A stretch of 64,000 bases of DNA, from the NCBI GenBank assembly GCA_902767845.1, contig CACXIV010000003.1:1-64000 (forward strand). The letters are read 5' to 3'. Shown here piece after piece: positions 7,061-15,108 of this stretch (positions are counted from its first letter, which is position 1; the number at the start of each line of letters is the position of its first letter). A program made the translations under genes and the position numbers. Below the pieces are notes generated by a model. The model was not told the origin of the DNA. It saw nothing but the letters and a program-made list of their open reading frames with translations, and did no database searches. This stretch comes from an uncultured Ruminococcus sp. (GTDB taxonomy: Bacteria > Bacillota > Clostridia > Oscillospirales > Acutalibacteraceae).

Positions 7061-7753
7061 ATACCAGTTATCAGATATTCGCCTGTTCCACTCAATAAAG
7101 CCCCACGACAAAAAATAAGAGCCTGCGTACACGATCGCTCCGGCGAGCAAAACGTACCACAGCGGCCTTGTATTGACCTCTAAAAACGAATAAGGGATCT
7201 TGTTTTGCGGAATAACGCCGACCAATATCAGGCTTATTATCACAACGGCATATATTGTGATCAGCGCCGAGCCGTTCATACGCATTATCGGTTTGATTTT
7301 TTCCTCGGGCGGCTCTGCAATCAGGAATGAAATGATCGTCAGTATCGGGATAACAATGTGCATGATAAACGAATCGAATTTAAGGATATTCGGGCTGTCC
7401 GGAACAAAGGGGAGAAAGGACATCAATATCACAGCCGCGATCACACATTCGGTCACGACCGATATCAGCCGCAAAAAATACAGCCGCTTAGGTCTTATAT
7501 TCTCTCCGGTCATAAGCTCATATATCCCGATAATAAAGGTTGCCAAAGAAATGACAGACGTAAACAGAGTGCCGTTTATCGTCATAAATCTGAAATCCGA
7601 CAAAAAGTCCCACTTCATATCCTCGGCTACCGAGATCAGATATGAGCAGGAGCCGAGTATGAATATCGTAAAACCAAACATTACGCAAAGCAGCTTTTTA
7701 TACCTGAATCTGAAAGTGATGTAATTGTTGTCCGCGGCTGAGATCTCGTTCAT
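7055..7753 (-). CDS. Integral membrane protein of unknown function
   Basis: A 232-residue protein with about six hydrophobic helices (for example LLCVMFGFTIFILGSCSYLI, LFTSVISLATFIIGIYEL, CVIAAVILMSFLPFV, IVIPILTIISFLIA, ALITIYAVVIISLILVGVI, LWYVLLAGAIVYAGSYFL). The FRFMTINGTLFTSVISL segment recalls the Pr6Pr/YwaF-like membrane families, but that is only a resemblance. No catalytic motif is seen. It stands alone between terminators and converges on the methyltransferase gene. Confidence 0.75.
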   Translation of the reverse strand: MNEISAADNNYITFRFRYKKLLCVMFGFTIFILGSCSYLISVAEDMKWDFLSDFRFMTINGTLFTSVISLATFIIGIYELMTGENIRPKRLYFLRLISVVTECVIAAVILMSFLPFVPDSPNILKFDSFIMHIVIPILTIISFLIAEPPEEKIKPIMRMNGSALITIYAVVIISLILVGVIPQNKIPYSFLEVNTRPLWYVLLAGAIVYAGSYFLSWGFIEWNRRISDNWYK

Positions 7754-7821
7754 TTACATGCTCCTAAAACTTTATCACATATAAATGATTTGCAGTTTAC
7801 GGTTTTCTATACTTGGAAAAT

Positions 7822-7860
7822 AAAAATGCAGGAGCAAAACGCTCCCGCATTTTTTCAATT
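7822..7860 (-). terminator. Intrinsic terminator after thrH
   Basis: AAAAATGCAGGAGC pairs with GCTCCCGCATTTTT around a short A-rich loop (one bulge). On the minus strand it is followed by ATTTTTATTTT, so it can end the thrH transcript. Confidence 0.8.
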
Positions 7861-7871
7861 ATTTAATTATA

Positions 7872-8471
7872 TCAAAGCTCTTTTTTGATAGCCTCAAGCA
7901 GCTCGTCGTATGTCTCAAACGCGGGCAGATCGGGGTTATCATTTTTTATTGAGTCCGGGCTCTTAAAGAGGAAACCTGCCTTGCTCGCCCTTATCATGCC
8001 GAGATCGTTAAAGCTGTCGCCGCTCGCGACGGTCTCAAATCCAATCGACTGGAGCGCCTTAACGGTGGTAAGCTTTGATTTTTCGCATCTCATTTTGAAG
8101 TCAATGACCTCGCCGTTATCCGCCACGACCAGCGAGTTGCAGAAAAGGGTGGGATATCCCAGCTTTTTCATCAGCGGAGCGGCAAACTGAGTAAAGGTAT
8201 CGCTTATGATGATAACCTGACAAAGCGAGCGAAGCTCGTCGAGAAACTCCTTCGCTCCGGGCATCGGGTCGATAGTCGCGATAACATCCTGGATCTCCTT
8301 TAATCCGAGGCCGTGCTCCTTGAGAATGTTGATCCTGTACTTCATAAGCTTGTCATAATCGGGCTCGTCACGGGTAGTCTTTTTAAGCTCGGGTATACCC
8401 GTAGCTTCCGCGAATGCGATCCAGATTTCGGGGACGAGCACGCCCTCCAAGTCCAAGCATGTAATAACCAT
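7872..8471 (-). CDS. thrH: ThrH: phosphoserine phosphatase / homoserine phosphotransferase
   Basis: A 199-residue HAD-superfamily enzyme with the ThrH hallmark N-terminus CLDLEGVLVPEIWIAFAEAT (nucleophile Asp in the D-x-E-G variant of motif I), motif II IIISDTF and motif III SGDSFNDLGM. ThrH, known from Pseudomonas, dephosphorylates phosphoserine and can pass the phosphate to homoserine, linking serine and threonine synthesis. The length fits the family (about 200). It is last in a run of minus-strand genes, 31 bases after the CobW-like gene. thrC is also in this window (49537), so its product could feed threonine synthase. Confidence 0.9.
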   Translation of the reverse strand: MVITCLDLEGVLVPEIWIAFAEATGIPELKKTTRDEPDYDKLMKYRINILKEHGLGLKEIQDVIATIDPMPGAKEFLDELRSLCQVIIISDTFTQFAAPLMKKLGYPTLFCNSLVVADNGEVIDFKMRCEKSKLTTVKALQSIGFETVASGDSFNDLGMIRASKAGFLFKSPDSIKNDNPDLPAFETYDELLEAIKKEL

Positions 8472-8502
8472 TTATATCATTCCTTTCATTAATTACCCAA
8501 AA

Positions 8503-9756
8503 TTACTCTGCGTTTTCATCAATGCACTCGTCAAGCGCCTTGATTATAGCCTTTTTGTCCATCTTTCTGCCGATAAAAACGAGCTTGTTTACCCTGTCGC
8601 CGTAAACGGGATGCCACGTTGCGGCGAGATCGGGATTCATCGCCAAGATCTCCCTGCGGTCTTTTTCGGGGAAGGCAGCGATCCAGTCGCCGTCGTCGGT
8701 AGCGATCTTCTGCTTACCGCTCTGCTCAAACACATACGCGGTATTAGGATTCTCCTTCATCCAAAACAGACCCTTAGCCCTAATGACCTCCTTAGGCCAC
8801 TTTTTGAAAACAAAATCCTCAAATCTGCTCTTAACAAACGGCCTTACGTTTTGATAAACAAAGGTGCCGATACCGTATTCCTCGGCCTCGCCCTCTTCAT
8901 GATTGTGGTCATGATGGTGATGATGGTGGTGATGACCGTGCTCATGATCATGCTCGTGATGATGCTCGTCATGGTCATGGTGATGTTCTTCTTCCTCGAT
9001 ATCATCTGAGTTTTCGCCCTCAAGCTCCATAGCCTTCATCCATCCGGCGCTGGTGGCGATCTTCTCAAAATCAAAGCGGTTTGTTTCGAGTATCTCGCCG
9101 ACGTCGATCTTGCCGTAATTGGTCTCGATAATCTTTGCCTCTGGCTGCAAGGCTCTGATAACCTCCAAAACGCTTTTCTTTTCCTGCTCGGTAACGTCGT
9201 CGATCTTATTGAGGATTATCGTGGTGCAGAACTCGATCTGCTGAATCAAAAGATTTTCGATATCGTCCTCGTCGAGATCGTCGTTCAAGAGATTTGAGCC
9301 CGAGCCGAACTCGTCCGCCATGCGCTTTGCGTCGACTACGGTGGTAACATTATCAAGGTAAGCGACGGCGGGGAGGTTAGCGGATTTCTCGGTTCCGTCG
9401 AGCATACAGATCGAACCCGCGATCGGAGCAGGCTCACAGATTCCCGAAGCCTCGATCAAAATATAATCAAAGCGATTCGACCTCGCGAGCTCAATTATCT
9501 GCTTCATCAGATCGACCTTTAGCGTGCAGCAAATGCAGCCGTTCTGCAAGGGAACGAGGTTCTCGTCCTTCTGGGTGACGGCGCCGCCCTTAGCTATTAG
9601 CGAGGCGTCGATATTGACCTCGCCGATGTCGTTTACGATAACGGCTACCCTGTAACCCTGCTGATTAGAGAGCACGTGATTGAGCACCGTGGTTTTACCC
9701 GCGCCGAGATATCCCGTAAGGACAGACACGGGGATAAGCTTGTTTTTCTTCTGCAT
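8503..9756 (-). CDS. CobW/COG0523-family GTPase with a His-rich metal-binding stretch
   Basis: A 417-residue G3E GTPase. Walker A is GYLGAGKTT (residues 15-23), the CxCC metal site is C74-I-C76-C77, and NKID serves base recognition. Residues 258-287 hold about 20 histidines mixed with Asp/Glu, an expected zinc or nickel buffer. The CobW C-terminal domain follows (FVFKKWPKEVIRAKGLFW). Members deliver metals (Zn, Co, Fe, Ni) to client proteins; the client here is not indicated. The name does not imply B12 synthesis, and no cobalamin biosynthetic genes are nearby. Its start is 2 bases from the stop of the glycosyltransferase gene, so the two are co-expressed. Confidence 0.9.
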   Translation of the reverse strand: MQKKNKLIPVSVLTGYLGAGKTTVLNHVLSNQQGYRVAVIVNDIGEVNIDASLIAKGGAVTQKDENLVPLQNGCICCTLKVDLMKQIIELARSNRFDYILIEASGICEPAPIAGSICMLDGTEKSANLPAVAYLDNVTTVVDAKRMADEFGSGSNLLNDDLDEDDIENLLIQQIEFCTTIILNKIDDVTEQEKKSVLEVIRALQPEAKIIETNYGKIDVGEILETNRFDFEKIATSAGWMKAMELEGENSDDIEEEEHHHDHDEHHHEHDHEHGHHHHHHHHDHNHEEGEAEEYGIGTFVYQNVRPFVKSRFEDFVFKKWPKEVIRAKGLFWMKENPNTAYVFEQSGKQKIATDDGDWIAAFPEKDRREILAMNPDLAATWHPVYGDRVNKLVFIGRKMDKKAIIKALDECIDENAE

Positions 9757-9758
9757 AA

Positions 9759-10463
9759 TTACTCCTTATTCTTATTCTTTGAAAACTTGTTTGTGAAAAA
9801 CTGCGAATATATCACAGCCGAATCCTTTATCGGCTTAAAATGCGAGGCTCTGTTGTTATTAATATAAACCGTTTCAATGGGGATCTCGCGTATTTTTCTT
9901 ATCCGCGAGAAATCGAGAAGCGAATTGATCTCGTACTCATAACGGTTGCCCTTTGATTTTATCGCGATGTCGACAGAACCGTCCGAAAAAGCACGCAGCC
10001 CTGTCTGGGTATCGCTCAGCTTAGAGCCTGTTGTGACCTTGTACAAAAAGTTGGTTATGTTGTTGCCGATCCTGCTTTTGATCGGATCGTCCCGTTCAAG
10101 CCTGCGGCAGCCGATAACAACATCCTCCGGGTACTTGGCGGCGTAGTTATATACATTTATAACGTCAGCGATTTTATGCTGGCCGTCCGCGTCTACGGTG
10201 ACAAGGGTGTACGGCGGAGCAAAACTCGCCCTGATGAACCTAAAACCCTTTTTAAGAGCGAAGCCCTTGCCCTTGTTGACCTTTAGGCGAATCACCTTGG
10301 CGTATTTTGAAGCTCTTTCAAATATATCGTCAAAGTCAGCGCCGCTGCCGTCGTCGATAACGATAACGCTGAACTCGCGTTCCTTTAGCTCCATTGATAT
10401 CTCAACGAGAGCCTCGTCGGGCATGTAAGCCGGAATAAGCGCGATCTTCGTCCTGTTTTCCAT
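9759..10463 (-). CDS. Family 2 glycosyltransferase (polyprenyl-phosphate sugar synthase-like)
   Basis: A 234-residue GT2 enzyme without membrane spans. It shows the nucleotide-binding start IALIPAYMPDEALVEI, FSVIVIDDGSG, the catalytic metal motif VTVDADGQHK (DxD) and the acceptor region DTQTGLRAFS, the pattern of dolichol/undecaprenyl-phosphate mannose or glucose synthases. The sugar donor cannot be named. The ATG at 10463 follows AAGGGAGG by 7 bases; a start two codons earlier is less well placed. It directly precedes the CobW-like GTPase gene, an unusual partner. Confidence 0.87.
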   Translation of the reverse strand: MENRTKIALIPAYMPDEALVEISMELKEREFSVIVIDDGSGADFDDIFERASKYAKVIRLKVNKGKGFALKKGFRFIRASFAPPYTLVTVDADGQHKIADVINVYNYAAKYPEDVVIGCRRLERDDPIKSRIGNNITNFLYKVTTGSKLSDTQTGLRAFSDGSVDIAIKSKGNRYEYEINSLLDFSRIRKIREIPIETVYINNNRASHFKPIKDSAVIYSQFFTNKFSKNKNKE

Positions 10464-10513
10464 AACCAAACCTCCCTTGCATAGGCTTCTTATATTTTAT
10501 CAGCAAATAAGCG

Positions 10514-11614
10514 TTATGTCAAATCACAAATCACGGTATTAGACACCAAAAATCCCTCGGGGGTAAAGAACAGGGAGGAGCCGTTGTTTTTCATCAGCCC
10601 CATGCATATGTATTTTTCGGATTTTTTCAAAAGCGAGTCGGGGAGAGGCTTTGAGTATTTTTTTTCAAATTCATCAAAAACAAGTCCTCTTTTTAGTCTT
10701 AACGAGAGCATTATAAACTCCTTCTCGTCGCCGCCGGCACCGTCGTCTACCGCGACATTGTCAAAGAAGCCCTGCATATCCCTTTTATAATAAAACCGCC
10801 TGCCGCCGAAAAAGGAGTGGGCGGACGGTCCGATCCCGATATAATCGTCTAGCGTCCAGTAGGACGAATTGTGACGGCTCTCAAAACCGCGCTTCGCGAA
10901 ATTTGACACCTCGTACTGATAATATCCGAGTCTTTCAAGCCGATCTACAGCGAACAGATACATCTCTGCCTGCGCGTCCTCATCGGGAAGCGCGAGCCTG
11001 TCCCTATTCTTATAAAACCCGGTGCCTTCCTCGATCTTCAAAAGATATGCCGAAATATGCTTTACCCCGAGCCCGGCGCAGAAATCAACGGATTGCCCGA
11101 GGCTGTCAAAGGTCTGCAAGGGGATACCGAGCATCAAATCGAGCGAGATGTTGTCTATTCCGGAATCCTTCGCCTTAAAAACGGTCTGCCTTACATCATC
11201 AGTCGAATGAATCCTGCCCAATATCTTCAGTTCTTCCTCGTCAGCGCTCTGCATGCCGATGGATATCCTGTTGACTCCGACGTTTTTAAGCCATGAAAAA
11301 TCAAGCTCCTTGCCCGATTCCGGATTGACTTCCACCGTTACCTCGGCGAAGTCTGCTACGGAAAAGCAGTCGTACACACTGTTCAGAACCGCGCAAAGCC
11401 TCTCGGTTCCGAGCACACTCGGTGTGCCGCCGCCGATATAAATACTCGTCAAAGCCCTGTCGGTCTTTTGGCTCCAATATTTTATTTTATCCGAAAGCTC
11501 GCCGACATAACCGTCATAATCGCTCTGAGTCGCTTTGCCGCTGAAAAAATCGCAGTAGGCGCACTTGCTTTTGCAAAAGGGGATATGAAGGTATAAGCCC
11601 AATTTATTGTTCAT
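10514..11614 (-). CDS. hemW: HemW, radical SAM heme chaperone
   Basis: A 366-residue protein that begins with the radical SAM motif C14-x3-C18-x2-C21 followed by DF (HIPFCKSKCAYCDF). HemN coproporphyrinogen oxidases have a fourth cysteine there; HemW has Phe, so this is the chaperone-type protein rather than the oxidase. SIYIGGGTPSVL and DNISLDLMLGIPLQT are further family segments, and the C-terminal winged domain is present. HemW binds heme and passes it to respiratory proteins in characterised cases. Length is typical. It is the first gene of the minus-strand run that continues with the glycosyltransferase. Confidence 0.9.
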   Translation of the reverse strand: MNNKLGLYLHIPFCKSKCAYCDFFSGKATQSDYDGYVGELSDKIKYWSQKTDRALTSIYIGGGTPSVLGTERLCAVLNSVYDCFSVADFAEVTVEVNPESGKELDFSWLKNVGVNRISIGMQSADEEELKILGRIHSTDDVRQTVFKAKDSGIDNISLDLMLGIPLQTFDSLGQSVDFCAGLGVKHISAYLLKIEEGTGFYKNRDRLALPDEDAQAEMYLFAVDRLERLGYYQYEVSNFAKRGFESRHNSSYWTLDDYIGIGPSAHSFFGGRRFYYKRDMQGFFDNVAVDDGAGGDEKEFIMLSLRLKRGLVFDEFEKKYSKPLPDSLLKKSEKYICMGLMKNNGSSLFFTPEGFLVSNTVICDLT

Positions 11615-11737
11615 TCTATCAACCCTTATCCATAAACTCGGATAGTATTTTTAAACATAAAACCCGCCGTTAATAAAACTTATGACAAACGCAAAGCTTT
11701 AAAAAGGCGGAGCGGACTAACAAATCGTTTCAAATTA

Positions 11738-11769
11738 TTGAGGCAGAAGCTTGTCAGCTCCTGCCTCAA
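11738..11769. repeat. Inverted repeat in the hemW-prfC gap
   Basis: TTGAGGCAG (11738-11746) pairs with CTGCCTCAA (11761-11769). The 350-base gap between the divergent hemW and prfC genes otherwise holds only AT-rich sequence and the prfC promoter. No T-run follows, so termination is unlikely; a regulatory role is possible. Confidence 0.4.
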
Positions 11770-11903
11770 GTTGGAAGGTATATGAAAAGATAGGAATAAT
11801 CTGTCTTTTATATTTGTATATTACAATATTTTAACCTTTTTGTCAAGGTTTTGTTGTAATTTATTTTAAAATTTTTAAATTTATATTATTTATCGGGTTT
11901 TTA

Positions 11904-11933
11904 TTGACATAAGGCATGGATTGATTGTAAAAT
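11904..11933 (+). promoter_or_regulatory. Sigma-A promoter for prfC
   Basis: TTGACA (11904-11909), an 18-base spacer and TAAAAT (11928-11933), 34 bases before the ATG; AAAAGGA is the Shine-Dalgarno. Confidence 0.7.
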
Positions 11934-11967
11934 AATAAGATGTAATCAAAAGAAAAGGATTGAATTT

Positions 11968-13554
11968 ATGAGCACATATCAGGAAGAAATAAAGAAGCGC
12001 AGGACCTTCGCGATCATCTCGCACCCCGACGCCGGTAAAACCACGCTCACCGAAAAGCTCCTGCTCTACGGAGGAGCGATAAATCTCGCCGGTTCCGTTA
12101 AGGGAAAGCGTACGGCAAAGCACGCCGTTTCCGACTGGATGGAGATCGAAAAACAGAGAGGAATCTCCGTCACCTCGTCCGTTTTGCAGTTCAAGTACGG
12201 CGGCTACTGCATCAACATCCTCGACACACCGGGACACGAGGACTTTTCGGAAGACACCTACCGCACGCTCATGGCAGCCGACTCCGCGGTAATGGTCATC
12301 GACGGCTCAAAGGGCGTTGAGAAACAGACGATCAAGCTGTTCAAGGTCTGCGTGATGCGCAACATCCCGATCATAACTTTCATAAACAAAATGGATCGCG
12401 ACGCGAAAAACTCCTTTGATCTGCTCGAGGATATCGAAAACGTCCTTGGGATCAACACCTATCCCGTTAACTGGCCGATCGGCTCGGGCAAGGATTTTAA
12501 AGGCGTTTTTGACAGAAACACTCGCAAGGTACTCTCGTTCACGGCAAATAACGGTCAAAAGGAAGTCGAAAAGGAAGAATTATCGCTTGACGATCCGCTT
12601 TTGGACGAAAGGCTCGGTCAGTATCTCAAGCAGGATCTGCTTGACGAGATCGAACTACTCGACGGAGCAGGCGACGAATTTGACCTTGACGCTGTTCGCA
12701 ACGGAAAGCTCACTCCCGTATTCTTCGGCTCGGCGCTCACTAACTTCGGCGTAGAACCGTTTTTGGAGCAGTTTTTGCAACTAACGACCTCGCCTTTGAC
12801 AAGGGAGACCGTCAGCGAGGAGGTCGACCCGATGTCGGAGGACTTTTCGGCGTTCGTATTTAAGATCCAGGCGAATATGAACAAGGCTCACCGCGACAGG
12901 ATCGCCTTCATGAGGATATGCAGCGGAAAATTTGAGAAGAACATGGAAGTATTCCACGTTCAGGGCAACAAAAAAATGCGCCTCTCTCAGCCTCAGCAGA
13001 TAATGGCTCAGGAGCGCGAGATCGTTGATGAAGCCTACGCCGGCGACATTATCGGCGTGTTTGACCCCGGTATTTTCTCTATAGGCGACACCATCTGCTC
13101 AGCCTCGCACAAGGTACAGTTCAAGGGAATACCTACCTTTGCTCCCGAGCATTTTTGCCGCGTCCGCCAAAAGGACACCATGAAGCGCAAGCAGTTCATC
13201 AAGGGCACGGATCAGATCGCCCAGGAGGGCGCCATCCAGATATTCCGCGAGCTTGACGCGGGCATGGAGGAGGTAATAGTCGGAGTTGTCGGCGTTTTGC
13301 AGTTCGACGTGCTCAAGTACCGCCTCGAAAACGAGTATAATGTCGATATTATCATGGAAAACCTGCCTTACGAGTACATCAGGTGGATAGTAAACGAGGA
13401 CGTCGATCCGAAAACGCTCGACCTCGCCTCGGACACAAAGCGGATACAGGACATGAAGGGCAACCACCTTCTGCTGTTCACAAGCTACTGGAGCATTGAC
13501 TGGGCGCTCGACCACAACAAGGGACTTGAATTAAGAGAATTTGGTACAAACTAA
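11968..13554 (+). CDS. prfC: Peptide chain release factor 3
   Basis: A 528-residue translational GTPase. G1 is ISHPDAGKTTLTEKLL, G3 is DTPGHEDFSEDTYR and G4 is FINKMDRDAK; domain II and the RF3 C-terminal domain follow (EVIVGVVGVLQFDVLKYRL is characteristic). RF3 recycles RF1 and RF2 from the ribosome after peptide release. Length matches E. coli RF3 (529). It has its own promoter, and its TAA shares one base with the ATG of the downstream decarboxylase-like gene, so both are translated from one transcript. Confidence 0.96.
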   Translation: MSTYQEEIKKRRTFAIISHPDAGKTTLTEKLLLYGGAINLAGSVKGKRTAKHAVSDWMEIEKQRGISVTSSVLQFKYGGYCINILDTPGHEDFSEDTYRTLMAADSAVMVIDGSKGVEKQTIKLFKVCVMRNIPIITFINKMDRDAKNSFDLLEDIENVLGINTYPVNWPIGSGKDFKGVFDRNTRKVLSFTANNGQKEVEKEELSLDDPLLDERLGQYLKQDLLDEIELLDGAGDEFDLDAVRNGKLTPVFFGSALTNFGVEPFLEQFLQLTTSPLTRETVSEEVDPMSEDFSAFVFKIQANMNKAHRDRIAFMRICSGKFEKNMEVFHVQGNKKMRLSQPQQIMAQEREIVDEAYAGDIIGVFDPGIFSIGDTICSASHKVQFKGIPTFAPEHFCRVRQKDTMKRKQFIKGTDQIAQEGAIQIFRELDAGMEEVIVGVVGVLQFDVLKYRLENEYNVDIIMENLPYEYIRWIVNEDVDPKTLDLASDTKRIQDMKGNHLLLFTSYWSIDWALDHNKGLELREFGTN

Positions 13555-14825
13555 TGCTGTTTGACAAAATCAAAAAGTACAATAATAGCGGAGTTTATCC
13601 GTTCCATATGCCGGGTCACAAGCGGCAGGCTATCGTACCCGAGCTGCCATATGAGTTCGATATGACGGAGATCGAAGGCTTCGACAACCTTCATGACCCC
13701 AAGGACTGCATTAAGGATATCGAGGACAGGGCGGCTGAGATTTATAAGGCAAAGCGCGCATTTATGCTCGTAAACGGCGCTACCTGCGGAATAATGTCTG
13801 CGATCGGCGCTCTCACCAAAAGGGGCGACAGGGTGCTTATCGCGAGGAACTGCCATATCTCCGTATACAGGGCGCTAAGGCTTTTCGGGTTAAAGCCCGA
13901 GTATATTCTTCCTCAATATGTCAAAGACGGCGAGGACGCTTACCCGATCTTCGGCTCGGTCGACCCTGATGACGTTTATCAAAAGCTAATTAACGACCAT
14001 GATATAAAGCTTGTCGTCCTCACCTCGCCGACCTACGAGGGGGTTGTCTCCGATATAAAAAAGATATCGCAGATCTGTCACGAGTTCGGCGTAAAGCTTT
14101 TTGTGGATGAGGCTCACGGAGCGCACTTCCAGTTCAGCGATTATTTCCCCGAAAGCGCCTTGAAGCAGGGAGCGGACGTCGTAGTTACAAGCCTGCACAA
14201 AACCCTGCCGGCTCTCACTCAGACGGCGCTGTTGCTTACAGACGATCTGAGCTTACAGAAAAAATTACAGTATCAGCTCTCCGTATTCCAGACGAGCAGC
14301 CCTTCGTATATCCTTATGTGCTCGGTAGAAAAATGCCTTGAATACGTCAGCTCCCGCAGCTTTTATGATTATGTTAACCGACTCAAGGATTTTGAAAAAA
14401 GGTCAAGCGGGCTTAAAAATTTAAAGCTCCTCTTGAGAGATGATACGGAAAACGTCTTTGACCTTGACAGAGGCAAGCTTGTTATCTCAACGGCTCACGC
14501 GGATATCGGCGGCAAACAGCTTGCCGAATCGTTAAGACAAAACTACGGCATAGAAACCGAGATGGCGTCCGACGATTACGTGATAGCCATGACCTCGTTA
14601 TGCGACTCCGACGAGGGCTTTAACCGCCTCATCGACGCGCTGTTTTGCATAGACGAGGCATGCGAACGGGTCGAGGAATACCGTCCGAAACTGATAACAA
14701 AGCTTCCGCAAAAGGTATATGAGCCTTACGAAACCGACTTTGACGATGAGGTCGTAGCCCGAGAAGATTTTTTCATTTATCCGCCCGGAATACCGTTGAT
14801 CGTGTCGGGAGAGCGAATAAAATAA
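13554..14825 (+). CDS. Orn/Lys/Arg decarboxylase-family PLP enzyme
   Basis: A 423-residue fold-type I PLP enzyme of the arginine/lysine/ornithine decarboxylase family. It starts with the typical YPFHMPGHKR. The cofactor region includes FMLVNGATCGIMSAI, DEAHGAHF (Asp for the pyridine nitrogen) and the Schiff-base lysine in TSLHKTLPALTQ. It lacks the long N-terminal wing of the inducible E. coli enzymes and resembles the shorter Gram-positive type. Polyamine precursor synthesis is likely, but the amino acid used is uncertain. It overlaps prfC by one base, a linkage with no obvious functional logic. Confidence 0.88.
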   Translation: MLFDKIKKYNNSGVYPFHMPGHKRQAIVPELPYEFDMTEIEGFDNLHDPKDCIKDIEDRAAEIYKAKRAFMLVNGATCGIMSAIGALTKRGDRVLIARNCHISVYRALRLFGLKPEYILPQYVKDGEDAYPIFGSVDPDDVYQKLINDHDIKLVVLTSPTYEGVVSDIKKISQICHEFGVKLFVDEAHGAHFQFSDYFPESALKQGADVVVTSLHKTLPALTQTALLLTDDLSLQKKLQYQLSVFQTSSPSYILMCSVEKCLEYVSSRSFYDYVNRLKDFEKRSSGLKNLKLLLRDDTENVFDLDRGKLVISTAHADIGGKQLAESLRQNYGIETEMASDDYVIAMTSLCDSDEGFNRLIDALFCIDEACERVEEYRPKLITKLPQKVYEPYETDFDDEVVAREDFFIYPPGIPLIVSGERIK

Positions 14826-14830
14826 CTCTA

Positions 14831-14859
14831 TTGACAAAGAGTTGCTGTTATGATAAAAT
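14831..14859 (+). promoter_or_regulatory. Sigma-A promoter for scfA-scfB
   Basis: TTGACA (14831-14836), 17 bases, TAAAAT (14854-14859), 31 bases before the SCIFF start. Confidence 0.75.
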
Positions 14860-14890
14860 TTAACTATAAAATAAAAGGAGATTGATTTCG

Positions 14891-15040
14891 ATGAAAAGAA
14901 TCAAAACTATTGAAACACGCGACCTTAAAAAGAGCGTAAAAACAGGCGGCTGCGGCGAGTGCCAGACTTCCTGCCAGTCAGCTTGCAAAACTTCCTGCGG
15001 CGTTGCTAATCAGCAGTGCGAGAAGTGCTCAGAGAAATAA
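14891..15040 (+). CDS. scfA: SCIFF ribosomally made peptide precursor
   Basis: A 49-codon gene that matches the SCIFF (six cysteines in forty-five) family: leader MKRIKTIETRDLKKSVKTGG, then the cysteine-rich core CGECQTSCQSACKTSC. The ladder is C21, C24, C28, C32, C36 and C43, with an additional C46 near the end, so there are seven cysteines. In the family, the adjacent radical SAM enzyme forms a thioether between a core cysteine and another residue; the biological role is still unsettled. AAAGGAG lies 10 bases upstream. The maturase gene follows after a hairpin. Confidence 0.95.
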   Translation: MKRIKTIETRDLKKSVKTGGCGECQTSCQSACKTSCGVANQQCEKCSEK

Positions 15041-15064
15041 TTTAATTGATTATCAGGATCATGC

Positions 15065-15088
15065 GCCGTTACTTTTGGTAACGGCTTT
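15065..15088 (+). terminator. Hairpin between scfA and scfB (leaky terminator)
   Basis: GCCGTTAC and GTAACGGC form an 8-bp stem with a TTTTG loop, followed by TTTCCTG. The short T-run suggests partial termination, which would give more SCIFF than maturase message. Confidence 0.6.
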
Positions 15089-15108
15089 CCTGTTGTATAG
15101 GAGTTTTT

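Noticed and set aside
8880-9009. Met/Val-rich ORF opposite the His-rich segment of the CobW-like gene
   Set aside because: It is the antisense of His codons (CAT/CAC read as ATG/GTG) and has no independent coding signal.
8503-9756. CobW-type protein as part of B12 synthesis
   Set aside because: COG0523 members are general metal GTPases, no cobalamin biosynthetic genes are nearby, and the gene is 9 kb from the riboswitch operon on the opposite strand.
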